From: Rufibacter psychrotolerans | GTDB lineage: Bacteria; Bacteroidota; Bacteroidia; Cytophagales; Hymenobacteraceae | Assembly: GCF_016924645.1 (NCBI RefSeq) | Contig: NZ_JAFFJV010000001.1 | Coordinates: forward strand, 434,001 to 498,000 | Length of the DNA: 64,000 nucleotides | Direction: 5' to 3' | In this document: one piece after another, positions 35,737 through 43,826 of the stretch | Layout: each line of letters begins with the position of its first letter | How positions within the stretch are numbered: position 1 is the first letter of the stretch | Position numbers and translations under genes: made by a program | Notes under the pieces: model-generated | What the model was told of the DNA's origin: nothing | Database searches by the model: none | Seen by the model: only the letters and a program-made list of their open reading frames with translations

Positions 35737-37071
35737 TTATTCAACGGCAATGGTGCCCAGGGCGCGCTGTACATCCAGCTTGCTGGACAGCACGTTGTAC
35801 AGGGCATTGTAATAGTTCAGCTGCGCGGTGCGCAGGTCGGTCTCGGCCACAATCAGGTCAAGGTAGGTCTTGATGCCCTCGTTGTACTGCAGCCTGATCA
35901 CGTTGTAGACCTCTTCGGCCAGCTGGTTGTTGCTCTGCAGGGTGAGCCAGTCGGTATAGTCGCTCTTGTAATTGGCCAGGGCGGTCTGGTACTCGGTGTT
36001 GATGACGCGCTGCAGGTTCTCCAGGTCCACGTTGATGCTTTCTTCGCGCAGGCGCGAGATGCGCACGTTCTGCAGCCTTCGGCCCCCCTGGAAGATAGGA
36101 ACGCTCAACTGCAGGCCTACCTGCGAGGTGGGATACACCTGGCTGTAGAGATCAGAGAGGTTGTTGCTGAAGAACAGCGGGTTGTAGTTGCCGTACACCG
36201 AGGCGGTGGGCAGGAAGCCCCAGCGGTAGTAGCGCGTGTTCAGAAGCTGGATCTGCCGCTGCGTCTGCAGCTGCTGGAACTCTACCCGGTTGGCGTATAC
36301 CACCTGCTGGGTAGTGTCTACCTGTATGTTCTGCTGCATCTGGTTGTAGTCATACGCCAGGTCCAGGTTGGTTTCTACCGGGAGGCCCATCAGTTGCTTG
36401 AGCACCGCCACGCGGGCCTTGATGGTTTCCTGGGCGCGTTTGCGGTCGGCGCGGGTGCTGGCCAGGGTGATGCTGGCGCGCTGGTAGTCGGTTTTGTCTA
36501 CCAGGCCCTGCTCGTACTGGGCGCGGGCGTCGCGGTACTGCTTTTCCAGGCGGGTGATGTTCTCGTCCAGGATGCGCAGTTGCTCCTGGGTGAGCAGCAC
36601 GCTGTAAAAGGCCTTGCTCACGTCTACCACAGTGTTGATCTTGCTGGCCCGCGTGTTCTGGTCCAGGGAAAGACGGGTGTAACGCGCCGCGCGGGAGGCC
36701 AGCAAGAGGTCATTGCTATACAGCGTTTGGTTGGCCTGCAGCAGCACGTTGGACGTGTAGTTCTGGCCAAGGGTGATGACCTGGTCACCGAACACGCTGC
36801 GTTGCCGCTGAATATTGCGTACCGCCGAGAACTGGCCCGTTACCTGGGGCAGCCAGCCGGCTAACTGCGCCCTGATCTGGCGCTCACCAATTTCTTCTTC
36901 AATCTGGGCTTGTCTCACCTCGGCCTGGTTCTGCAGGGCGTACTGCACGCACTGCTGCAGGGTGAGGGTGCCGCTGGGGGGACTCTGGGTGGTACCGCCT
37001 TGTGCCGCTGCCCCCAAGGGCACCAGCAGGTATCCCAGGACAACAGACACCAGAAGCTTGATTCTCTTCAT
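35737..37071 (-). CDS. TolC family outer-membrane channel
   Basis: 444 residues with a signal peptide (LLVSVVLGYLLVPLGAAAQG). The mature protein opens with GTLTLQQCVQYALQNQAEVR, the TolC-type start, and shows the duplicated long-helix pattern (YTRLSLDQNTRASKINTVVD; LQNVRISRLREESINVDLEN) and the late conserved IRLQYNEGIKTYLDLIVAET. First structural gene after tetR, 32 nt upstream of the adaptor; forms the outer-membrane duct of the second pump. Confidence 0.94.
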   Translation of the reverse strand: MKRIKLLVSVVLGYLLVPLGAAAQGGTTQSPPSGTLTLQQCVQYALQNQAEVRQAQIEEEIGERQIRAQLAGWLPQVTGQFSAVRNIQRQRSVFGDQVITLGQNYTSNVLLQANQTLYSNDLLLASRAARYTRLSLDQNTRASKINTVVDVSKAFYSVLLTQEQLRILDENITRLEKQYRDARAQYEQGLVDKTDYQRASITLASTRADRKRAQETIKARVAVLKQLMGLPVETNLDLAYDYNQMQQNIQVDTTQQVVYANRVEFQQLQTQRQIQLLNTRYYRWGFLPTASVYGNYNPLFFSNNLSDLYSQVYPTSQVGLQLSVPIFQGGRRLQNVRISRLREESINVDLENLQRVINTEYQTALANYKSDYTDWLTLQSNNQLAEEVYNVIRLQYNEGIKTYLDLIVAETDLRTAQLNYYNALYNVLSSKLDVQRALGTIAVE

Positions 37072-37103
37072 GGATAATATAGTTAGGAGTAAGTAAAAGG
37101 GAT

Positions 37104-37691
37104 TCAGTCTTTTTTAATGCCGTCCCACACCATCTGGGCCAGTTGCTGCAGGTCTGCCTGGGAGAGGGTGAGCTGTTCAGACAGGTGAAGCTTGGCGGCG
37201 GTGAGGGCACTGCTGTAGATCATCATGCGCATGAGGCGTGGGTTCATGGGGCGCAGGTAATTGTTCTCAATACCCGACTCTATGAACTGGATGACCTCTT
37301 TCTGGAAGCGCTCATCCTGTTCTTTAGAGCAGCGTTGCACATAGGGGGAATTCACGAACTGCTCCATGAAGAAGAGTGAATTGGGGTTTTGGATGTAGAA
37401 CATACACCGGCTGATCCAATGGCTGAAGAACCGGGCCTTGTAATCCATGTCTTCGCGGCTGTTTTCCTTGATGGCATCTAGCAACCTGTATTGGGTGTAG
37501 GTATACAATTCCTGGATTAAGGTGTCTTTGCTGTCAAAGTAATGGTAAATGGTGCCGGCCGCCACGCCCGCCTTTTTTGCCACCTGGCTCATGGGCGTGC
37601 CATGGAAGCCGTTTTCCTTGATTAGCTTAAGCGTACTTTCTAGAATCGCTTTCTTCTTCTCAGCCATCATCGCCATCTCGTTTCTCGCCAT
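37104..37691 (-). CDS. TetR/AcrR family regulator
   Basis: 195 residues. N-terminal HTH: AILESTLKLIKENGFHGTPM, SQVAKKAGVAAGTIYHYFDSKDTLIQELY (residues about 15-63), a textbook TetR DNA-binding domain with the GTIYHYF recognition helix. The helical C-terminal ligand domain follows. It is the first gene of the RND operon, 32 nt before tolC. GAATG-TT-CATTC (37701-37712) lies 10 bp before the start codon, where repressor binding would block the operon's own promoter. Confidence 0.94.
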   Translation of the reverse strand: MARNEMAMMAEKKKAILESTLKLIKENGFHGTPMSQVAKKAGVAAGTIYHYFDSKDTLIQELYTYTQYRLLDAIKENSREDMDYKARFFSHWISRCMFYIQNPNSLFFMEQFVNSPYVQRCSKEQDERFQKEVIQFIESGIENNYLRPMNPRLMRMMIYSSALTAAKLHLSEQLTLSQADLQQLAQMVWDGIKKD

Positions 37692-37700
37692 CCGTCTATT

Positions 37701-37712
37701 GAATGTTCATTC
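37701..37712. promoter_or_regulatory. Candidate TetR operator
   Basis: Perfect inverted repeat GAATG-TT-CATTC between the tetR start and its -7-like box (37720-37727, TTACTTTG on the minus strand). Confidence 0.55.
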
Positions 37713-37845
37713 GGTTTTGCAAAGTAAGAACCATTTGAACCGTAAAACAAAGAAACGCATGGTAGCCTAAAGGAAAGCAACAGATACTAGTATGGAGTTT
37801 GCATGAAAAAGTTTTCCTTAGAGGAGAAAATCAACCGCTTTCAGT

Positions 37846-37874
37846 CCGCTTTGGAAAAAAGGGCCCCAAAACGG
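37846..37874. repeat. Family A repeat, partial
   Basis: CCGCTTTGG, then AAAAAAGGGCCCCAAAACGG; only the right half is well kept. Confidence 0.4.
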
Positions 37875-38279
37875 AGAAGCTATGGTCACGCAGGGTGAAT
37901 TCATGTCCGGTGTGCCCCGGTCTGATCAGAGCCTTGCAGGGGCAAACGGTTTCAACCCCGTTTGCGGGTTTCCTGGGCCTGCGCTGCATTTCTGGGTTGT
38001 TTTCTCTGACAGATTCACCTGAGTGGGGCGGGAATTCCGGCGAGGTTTCGGTCTGTCAGGGTCAGACCGAGGGAACGGTGGTGGCTACATTGGCCAGAGC
38101 ACCTGGGTTTGGTTCTTCAGGCTGCGGCCTGACATGGGTGAGGGCCTGAAATTCGTAAGGCGGAAGCGTGAGAACCTTTGCGCCATCTGTTCTAATACAG
38201 CCGTGACGGTGAAAACAATCGGCCTTGCCGGTACCTGGAGGAAAAAGGCAGGAGGGACGCGTGCTCACGGGTAGCCGTG

Positions 38280-38319
38280 CCGTTTTGGGGCCGATTTAGG
38301 GGAAAAGGGCCCTAAACGG
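38280..38319. repeat. Family A palindromic repeat
   Basis: CCGTTTTGGGGCC and GGGCCCTAAACGG arms around GATTTAGGGGAAAA; it ends 2 bp before the ypdA stop codon. Confidence 0.68.
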
Positions 38320-38320
38320 C

Positions 38321-39310
38321 TTAGAAAGAGCTGGTGCGGTCCTGTTCCAGAATGTGCTGCACAATCTTCTGGGCGTGGTCACGGGAGTTCTCTATGAACC
38401 ACAGGTGGGTGTCCATGCCGCCGCAGACCACCCCGGCCAGGTACAGCCCGGGCTGGTTGGTTTCCATGGTCTGGGGGTTGTGCTGCGGGTACAGCTTGTC
38501 GTCTGGGGAGAGCTCTACCCCAAACTTGCGGAGCAGGTCAAAGTTAGGTTTGTAGCCCGTGAGCGCCAGCACAAAGTCATTCTCCAGGGTGACAGGTCCG
38601 TCTGGGGTTTGGATATCCACTTCGCCCGGCCTGATGGCGGTAATGCAGGAATTAAAGTGCGCCTTGATGCTGCCTTCCTTGATGCGGTTCTCAATATCGG
38701 GCCTGACCCAGTACTTCACCCGCCGACCGATTTCGGGGCCCCGCACCACCATGGTCACGCGGGCGCCTTTGCGGTAAGTTTCCAGGGCCGCGTCTACTGA
38801 GGAGTTGCTGGCGCCCACCACCACCACGTTCTGCAGGGCGTAGTAATGCGGGTCTTTGTAGTAGTGGGTCACGTGGGGCAGGTCTTCGCCGGGTACGTCC
38901 ATGAGGGCCGGCAGGTCATAGAAACCCGTGGAGACAATCACTTTGCGGGCCCGGTAAGAGCCCTTGGCCGTCTGCACCTCAAACCTGGGGCCCACCTTCT
39001 CCACCGAGAGCACTTCCTCAAACAGGCGCACGTTCAGGTTAAACTTGAGGGTCACCCGGCGGTAGTATTCCAGGGCCTCGTTGCGGCGCGGCTTGGGGTT
39101 GTCTGAGATAAAGGGCACCCCGCCAATCTCCAGCTTTTCTGAGGTGGAAAAGAACGTCATGGTCACCGGGTAATTGTAGAGCGAGTTCACCAGGGCGCCT
39201 TTGTCCAGGATCACGTAAGAGAGTCCGGCTTTCTGGGCCTCAATGCCGCACGTGAGCCCAATGGGCCCGGCCCCGATTACTACTAGGTCAATTTCTGAAG
39301 AGGTACGCAT
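38321..39310 (-). CDS. ypdA: YpdA-type flavoprotein (bacillithiol disulfide reductase family)
   Basis: 329 residues. FAD motif LVVIGAGPIGLTCGIEAQKA (9-28), the YpdA-typical VNSLYNYPVTMTFFSTSEKL segment, NADPH motif VVVVGASNSSVDAALETYRK and the C-terminal LAGVVCGGMDTHLWFIENSR. It lacks a CxxC pair of thioredoxin-reductase type, as expected for YpdA, which reduces bacillithiol disulfide with NADPH. Points to bacillithiol-type redox buffering. The -7 box TACCTTTG ends four bases before the ATG, so the mRNA is probably leaderless; the Rossmann motif starting at residue 9 rules out a later start. Confidence 0.9.
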   Translation of the reverse strand: MRTSSEIDLVVIGAGPIGLTCGIEAQKAGLSYVILDKGALVNSLYNYPVTMTFFSTSEKLEIGGVPFISDNPKPRRNEALEYYRRVTLKFNLNVRLFEEVLSVEKVGPRFEVQTAKGSYRARKVIVSTGFYDLPALMDVPGEDLPHVTHYYKDPHYYALQNVVVVGASNSSVDAALETYRKGARVTMVVRGPEIGRRVKYWVRPDIENRIKEGSIKAHFNSCITAIRPGEVDIQTPDGPVTLENDFVLALTGYKPNFDLLRKFGVELSPDDKLYPQHNPQTMETNQPGLYLAGVVCGGMDTHLWFIENSRDHAQKIVQHILEQDRTSSF

Positions 39311-39314
39311 GCCG

Positions 39315-39322
39315 CAAAGGTA
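39315..39322 (-). promoter_or_regulatory. -7 box of ypdA, overlapping the translation start region
   Basis: TACCTTTG on the minus strand, followed by CGGC and then the ATG. Transcription would begin at or next to the start codon. Confidence 0.6.
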
Positions 39323-39434
39323 CAGAGGGATTTTGGGATGGAAGCAAGGGTGTGAACCAGACAGTGTACGAACGCGGGCTGAAACAGGCGCAAAATAAGC
39401 CCGCCCAATTAACCTGCCGCCAGAAATTTCGAGG

Positions 39435-39479
39435 AAGCGTTTCAGGCTTTATTGCTGAAAATCAGCCCCAAAACGCTGG
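39435..39479. repeat. Family A palindromic repeat
   Basis: AAGCGTTTCAGGCTTTATTG then CTGAAAATCAGCCCCAAAAC followed by GCTGG. Confidence 0.55.
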
Positions 39480-39550
39480 GATAGGGTAGGGCAGCCCGGG
39501 TACGCATGATCCTGCCTGGCCCAACTTACGTTTAAGCTCCCAAACGTTCC

Positions 39551-39592
39551 GCCGTTTTGGGGCTTTTTCCGTAAAAACGGCGCCAAAACCGC
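39551..39592. repeat. Family A palindromic repeat
   Basis: GCCGTTTTGGGGCTTTTTCC, then GTAAAAACGGCGCCAAAACC followed by GC. Confidence 0.62.
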
Positions 39593-39724
39593 AAAAAGTG
39601 CGAAGTTGTGGGCCCGGTGCCCGAAAAAATTGCCCATACAAAGGCAGAACAGAGTACCTTCCGCCGGCGGACCAGAGCGGAACCCGTGACGCAACCACCC
39701 TTTCACCCCTACACGCAGGTAAGC

Positions 39725-41914
39725 ATGAACCGGAAGATCAGGCAGCTACAGTCTTTCTTTTACAGCCAGAATTTCTCAGACGGCCTCCGGATCACCATTG
39801 GGGTGCTGCTGCCCGCGCTGCTGTTCTCTTACCTGGGCCAGTTGCAGACGGGCATCACCATCTCACTGGGCGCGCTGGGCACCAGCCTGGCCGATTCACC
39901 GGGGCCGGCGGTGCACCGGCGCAACGGCATGCTGGTGTGCATGGGCGTGTGTGCGGTGGTGGCCTGGTGCACGGTGCTTGCCCGCCTGCACCCGGTCACG
40001 CTGGGCCTGGAGATTTTCGTGCTGAGCTTTGTGTTTTCCATGTGGCAGGTGTACGGCATGCGCGCCACCCTCATAGGCCTGGCCGGGTTGCTGGTGCTCA
40101 TCCTGTCCATGGACCGGCCGCTGGCCCTTAACCAGGTGCTGCCCTACGGGTTGCTGGTGCTGGGCGGGGGCGTCTGGTACCTGCTGCTGAGCCTGCTCAC
40201 GTTCCAGATCATGCCGTACCGGCCCGCGCAGCAGGCCCTGGGCGAGTGCATCCTGGAGGTGGCCAACTTCCTGCGCATCAAGGCGGGCTTTTACCGGCCC
40301 CAGGCCAACCTGCAGCAGGAGTACCGCAAACTGGTGACCCAGCAGATTGTGGTGAGCGAAAAGCAGGACGCCGTGCGCGAGGTGCTGTTCAAGACCCGGC
40401 AGATTGTGAAGGAGTCCACCGACACCGGCCGCAAGCTGGTGATGACGTTTGTAGACCTGGTAGACCTGTACGAGCAGATCACCGCCATCCATTATGACTA
40501 TGCCACCATCCTGGAGAAGTTTGGGCCCACCGGCATCCTGGACCAGATCTCCGGGCTTGTGGAGAACCTGGCCGATGAGCTGGAGAACATCGGCTTTGCC
40601 ATGCAGGCCAACCTGAAACTCACCCATCGGCCGGACTTCCAGCAGAAGCTGGAGCACCTGAAAGCCTCCATTGACGCCCTGGACAACCAACTGGAGGAAA
40701 CCAGCACCCTGGTGTTGAAGAAAGTGTTGGTCAACATCAGAACCATCGCGCAGCGCCTGGCAGACATTATATCGTACCACAACCCCCAGGCCGCCCATCG
40801 GGCCAGCCTGACCCACACGCTGGAGTTTGGCCAGTTTGTGTCGCACCAGAACTTTTCGCCGCGGCTGTTCCTGGACAATCTCACGTTCGGTTCGTCGGTG
40901 TTCAGGTTCTCGTTGCGGGTGGCCCTGGTGGCGCTCTTTGCCTACGTGCTCACCAAGTTTTTCCCGTACGGGCAGCACAGCTACTGGGTGTTGCTCACGG
41001 TGGTGTTCATCCTGAAACCCGCCTTCAGCCTCACCAAGCAGCGCAACGTGGAGCGGGTGGTGGGTACCCTGGTGGGTGGTGTGATTGGGCTATTGATTCT
41101 GTACCTGGTGCGCAATGAGACGGCCCAGTTCCTGTTCCTGCTGCTGTTCATGACCGGTTTTTACACCGTGCAGCGCATCAACTACGTGCTCAGCGTGATT
41201 CTTATGACGCCCTTTATGCTCATCCTGTTCAGCTTTCTGGGGGCCGGGGGACTGGCCATTGTAGAGGAGCGCGTGATTGACACTGTGGTGGGCTGCGCCA
41301 TTGCCTTTGCTGCCACCTACTTTGTGTTTCCCAACTGGGAGTCGCAGCAGGTGGGGCGCTTTGCCCGGGGCGTGCTGGAGGCCAACCTGAACTACCTGCA
41401 GGTCCTGGCCCACGGGCTGGCGGGCCAGGAAATAGCCGAGGTACAGTACAAACTGGCCCGCAAGGAGGTGTACGTGAAGTCGGCCAACCTGTCGGCGGCG
41501 TTCCAGCGCATGTCCGGCGAGCCCAAGCGCAAGCAGCGCAACAGCCAGCAGGTCTACGAGTTTGTGGTGCTCAACCACGTGCTGTCTTCCTACATTGCCA
41601 ACGTGGTGTCTGAGCGCCTGGCCACCGGGGCCAAAGGCTACCCGAAGCCGTTCCTAAGGCCCATCCGGAGGGCGCAGCTTTCCCTCACCGAGGCCATCCG
41701 GCAGCTGGCGCCCCAGTTCCAGGCCCCGGAGCCCGAACACGAGGCGCCAGAACCTGCCGCCGAGACCCTGCCTACTCTTTCCGCCGAAGACCGCCTGCTG
41801 GCCGAGCAGCTGGAGTTCATCCGGAAAATCTCAGCCGACATCCAGAAGCTCACCCGCCAGATCACCGCCGCCCAGAAAACTCCAGCCCCGAAACAGGCTG
41901 CAGCCGCGGAATAG
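39725..41914 (+). CDS. FUSC family membrane protein (YccS/aromatic-acid exporter-like)
   Basis: 729 residues from the ATG at 39725; a 39-residue in-frame extension upstream overlaps a repeat-rich gap and has no family features. Layout: N-terminal membrane block (about 20-165: GLRITIGVLLPALLFSYLGQ, TGITISLGALGTSLADSPGP), a long cytosolic helical part, a second membrane block (about 415-560: VALVALFAYVLTKFFPYGQH, SYWVLLTVVFILKPAFSLTK) and a cytosolic tail that is Glu/Pro/Ala-rich. This is the YccS/FUSC arrangement. Related proteins export aromatic acids, but the substrate here is unknown. Monocistronic. Confidence 0.9.
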   Translation: MNRKIRQLQSFFYSQNFSDGLRITIGVLLPALLFSYLGQLQTGITISLGALGTSLADSPGPAVHRRNGMLVCMGVCAVVAWCTVLARLHPVTLGLEIFVLSFVFSMWQVYGMRATLIGLAGLLVLILSMDRPLALNQVLPYGLLVLGGGVWYLLLSLLTFQIMPYRPAQQALGECILEVANFLRIKAGFYRPQANLQQEYRKLVTQQIVVSEKQDAVREVLFKTRQIVKESTDTGRKLVMTFVDLVDLYEQITAIHYDYATILEKFGPTGILDQISGLVENLADELENIGFAMQANLKLTHRPDFQQKLEHLKASIDALDNQLEETSTLVLKKVLVNIRTIAQRLADIISYHNPQAAHRASLTHTLEFGQFVSHQNFSPRLFLDNLTFGSSVFRFSLRVALVALFAYVLTKFFPYGQHSYWVLLTVVFILKPAFSLTKQRNVERVVGTLVGGVIGLLILYLVRNETAQFLFLLLFMTGFYTVQRINYVLSVILMTPFMLILFSFLGAGGLAIVEERVIDTVVGCAIAFAATYFVFPNWESQQVGRFARGVLEANLNYLQVLAHGLAGQEIAEVQYKLARKEVYVKSANLSAAFQRMSGEPKRKQRNSQQVYEFVVLNHVLSSYIANVVSERLATGAKGYPKPFLRPIRRAQLSLTEAIRQLAPQFQAPEPEHEAPEPAAETLPTLSAEDRLLAEQLEFIRKISADIQKLTRQITAAQKTPAPKQAAAAE

Positions 41915-41916
41915 TC

Positions 41917-41960
41917 CTCCTGTTTTGGGCTTGTTTTTCCAGAAAAGCACTAAAAACCAG
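41917..41960. repeat. Family A palindromic repeat
   Basis: CTCCTGTTTTGGGCTTGTTT, then CCAGAAAAGCACTAAAAACC followed by AG. Starts 3 bp after the FUSC gene stop. Confidence 0.6.
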
Positions 41961-42097
41961 AACCAGATTTGCAGGAGTGGGGCAGAACGTGTATATATGT
42001 AGGTACATTAATTAAGGCCAACCCAAACGGGGAGCTTCGGGTTCCTGCAAGGGGCCTTTCTGTCACCAACAAGCTTCAGTAAACCAAACCTACCACT

Positions 42098-42634
42098 ATG
42101 GCAACTACCAAATGGGTGCTAGACCCCACGCACAGCGAAGTGCAGTTTAAAGTGAAACACCTCATGATCACCACCGTGACCGGCTACTTCCAGCGCTTCA
42201 ACGTGGAAGTGGAGACCCAGGGCGATGATTTCGCTACCGCTTCCAGCGTGCTCTTCACCGCCGACGTGAACTCCATTAACACCAACAACGAGCAGCGCGA
42301 CACGCACCTGAAGTCGGCTGATTTCTTTGAGGCCGAGCAGCACGCCGAGATTCGGTTCGTGGGCCAGCGCTACGAGAAAACGGGCGAGGACACTGCCCAA
42401 CTGCACGGCGACCTCACCATCAGGGGCACCACCAAGCCGGTGACTGTGGCCGTGGAGTTCGGCGGCATTGTGGTAGACCCGTACGGCCAGACCAAGGCCG
42501 GCTTCACCATTACCGGCAAGATCAGCCGCAAGGAGTTCGGCCTCACCTGGAACGCCGTGACCGAGGCCGGCAGCGTGGTGGTGAGCGACGAAATCAGGCT
42601 GAACGCCGAGATTCAGTTAGTGAAGCAAGCGTAA
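42098..42634 (+). CDS. YceI family lipid-binding-type protein
   Basis: 178 residues covering one YceI lipocalin-like barrel: WVLDPTHSEVQFKVKHLMIT (5-24), then VTGYFQRFNVEV, TNNEQRDTHLKSADFFEAEQ and LTIRGTTKPVTVAVEFGG, with GFTITGKISRKEFGLTWNAV near the C-terminus. There is no signal peptide, so unlike periplasmic YceI it should be cytosolic. Members bind isoprenoid-type lipids; the exact role is unknown. Monocistronic, ending in a terminator fused with a palindromic repeat. Confidence 0.93.
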   Translation: MATTKWVLDPTHSEVQFKVKHLMITTVTGYFQRFNVEVETQGDDFATASSVLFTADVNSINTNNEQRDTHLKSADFFEAEQHAEIRFVGQRYEKTGEDTAQLHGDLTIRGTTKPVTVAVEFGGIVVDPYGQTKAGFTITGKISRKEFGLTWNAVTEAGSVVVSDEIRLNAEIQLVKQA

Positions 42635-42635
42635 C

Positions 42636-42676
42636 CGCCGTTTTCACCCCCAAAACAGAAAAGGAGCCCTAAAACG
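42636..42676. repeat. Family A palindromic repeat fused to a terminator
   Basis: CCGCCGTTTTCACCCCCAAA, then ACAGAAAAGGAGCCCTAAAA followed by CGG. Confidence 0.5.
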
Positions 42677-42688
42677 GCTCCTTTTTTT
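42662..42688 (+). terminator. Terminator after yceI
   Basis: AGGAGCC/GGCTCCT stem (42662-42668 and 42676-42682) with a 7-nt loop, then six further T. The loop and left arm are part of a family A repeat. Confidence 0.85.
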
Positions 42689-42973
42689 GTTTACGGCTCT
42701 TTGCCAGAACGGGCGCTACAATAGAAGCTTGCCCAGAACAGGAGCGGGCAGAAGCTAGGCGCAGAAAACAGCCTCTCTGGTAAAAGTTGGGCCAGACCGG
42801 AGGAAAGTGGCAAGGAAGGAATGGTTTTTGTTTGAAGATTGAAAAGTGCGGGGGAACTGCAGCCCGGTAACCGGTTGGGAAACAGCGCTAAACGAAAAAT
42901 AGCTGCCGCAAAATATGTGTATTTTGAAATATTTTGGTAAGCAGTGTAATTTTTTTTATAACCATAGGCTTAT

Positions 42974-42985
42974 CTATACGTATAG
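42974..42985. promoter_or_regulatory. Palindrome upstream of the GAF gene
   Basis: CTATACGTATAG, perfect 12-bp palindrome 45 bp before the start codon. Possible regulator site; none is linked. Confidence 0.35.
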
Positions 42986-43030
42986 CAGGTGTCCCCACAT
43001 CAAGAAGAGAAGTAGGAGCGTCAAGTTTTT

Positions 43031-43579
43031 ATGGCAATGAAGAATACTTTTGGCATGGAGATCATCCCAGACAATGAGGCTGATCGGGTTCAAAGACTAC
43101 ACGATTACCAGATTTTAAAGATTGAAACCGAAGGGGCTTTCAAGCACATTGCGGCCCTGGCGGCCCACATGTTCAGGGTACCCATTGCCTTGGTTTCTTT
43201 TGTAGACGCAGACAAAGTTTGGTTTAAGGGCAGCGTGGGCATGGACGGGGAAACCGCCCTGGATCGGGGCGTGGGCCTGTGCTCCCTGTCCATCCTAAAA
43301 AAAGAGGCTACCGTGATCAAAGACGCCTCCAAAGTACCCTTTCTGCAGCACAACCCCCTGGTGGCCGGCAAGTTTGGGCTCCGCTTTTACGCCGCCGCGC
43401 CCCTGACCACCTATGACGGCTTCGCCCTGGGCTCAGTGAGCGTGGTGGACAGAACCCCGCGCGACTTTACCCCCGAAGACCAGGTAACCCTGGAGTACAT
43501 GGCCAAGCTGGCCATGGATGAACTGGAACTCTGGAAATGCCGCCTCTACACCGAACAGAAGGGCCGGGCCTTTGCCTAG
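43031..43579 (+). CDS. GAF domain protein
   Basis: 182 residues, essentially a lone GAF domain: DRVQRLHDYQILKIETEGAF (18-37), IAALAAHMFRVPIALVSFVD, AGKFGLRFYAAAPLTTYDGF and LGSVSVVDRTPRDFTPEDQV. The stretch LDRGVGLCSLSILKKEATVI carries the Cys position common in this GAF subgroup. There is no output domain, so it likely acts as a small-molecule or redox sensor in trans. A second Met two codons later is an alternative start. Monocistronic, with a strong terminator. Confidence 0.88.
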   Translation: MAMKNTFGMEIIPDNEADRVQRLHDYQILKIETEGAFKHIAALAAHMFRVPIALVSFVDADKVWFKGSVGMDGETALDRGVGLCSLSILKKEATVIKDASKVPFLQHNPLVAGKFGLRFYAAAPLTTYDGFALGSVSVVDRTPRDFTPEDQVTLEYMAKLAMDELELWKCRLYTEQKGRAFA

Positions 43580-43601
43580 CGCCCCATGCGTATAAAAACA
43601 A

Positions 43602-43633
43602 AAAAGCCTGCGTCTCCAAAAACGCAGGCTTTT
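43602..43633 (+). terminator. Terminator after the GAF gene
   Basis: AAAAGCCTGCGT/ACGCAGGCTTTT, 12-bp perfect stem with an 8-nt loop, T-rich on the right. It can work in both directions. Confidence 0.88.
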
Positions 43634-43654
43634 CTGTTTTTAAGGGCCAGCCGC

Positions 43655-43695
43655 CCAGGTTTTAGGGCTGTTTTCCTGAAATCCGGTGAAAAACA
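43655..43695. repeat. Family A palindromic repeat (degenerate right half)
   Basis: CCAGGTTTTAGGGCTGTTTT, then CCTGAAATCCGGTGAAAAAC. Confidence 0.5.
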
Positions 43696-43779
43696 AGATT
43701 CTCACCGGAAACCAGCCCTTTGCCGCTGCTGTGGACCTGTGCCAGGCACTTCCCTCACTGCTACCGCGAAGCCGGCCCT

Positions 43780-43821
43780 GGCTGTTTGGCCGGAGTTTTC
43801 CGGAAAACAGGCCCTAAACCA
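43780..43821. repeat. Family A palindromic repeat
   Basis: GGCTGTTTGGCCGGAGTTTT, loop CCGG, AAAACAGGCCCTAAACCA. Begins 6 bp past the GH28 stop. Confidence 0.62.
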
Positions 43822-43826
43822 ACTTG

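Larger units (their letters stand above)
37692..38320. other. Intergenic region between tetR and ypdA
   Basis: Near tetR: operator and promoter. Elsewhere: a partial family A copy (37846-37874), hairpins GCAAACGG/CCGTTTGC (37942-37965) and TCGGTCTG/CAGACCGA (38048-38070), and a family A copy at 38280-38319. Open frames here run through the repeats and look non-coding. Confidence 0.6.
39311..39724. other. Intergenic region between ypdA and the FUSC gene
   Basis: Divergent gap. Holds the ypdA -7 box and family A repeats at 39435-39479 and 39551-39592. The promoter of the plus-strand gene was not found. Confidence 0.65.
42635..43030. other. Intergenic region between yceI and the GAF gene
   Basis: Starts with repeat and terminator (42636-42688). 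The last 130 bp before the GAF gene are AT-rich, with CAAAATA-TGTG-TATTTTG (42909-42926) and the perfect palindrome CTATACGTATAG (42974-42985), both candidates for promoter or operator elements. Confidence 0.6.

Noticed and set aside
37799-38149. 116-codon plus-strand frame between tetR and ypdA
   Set aside because: It runs through a family A repeat and two hairpins, with no ribosome site or recognisable domain.
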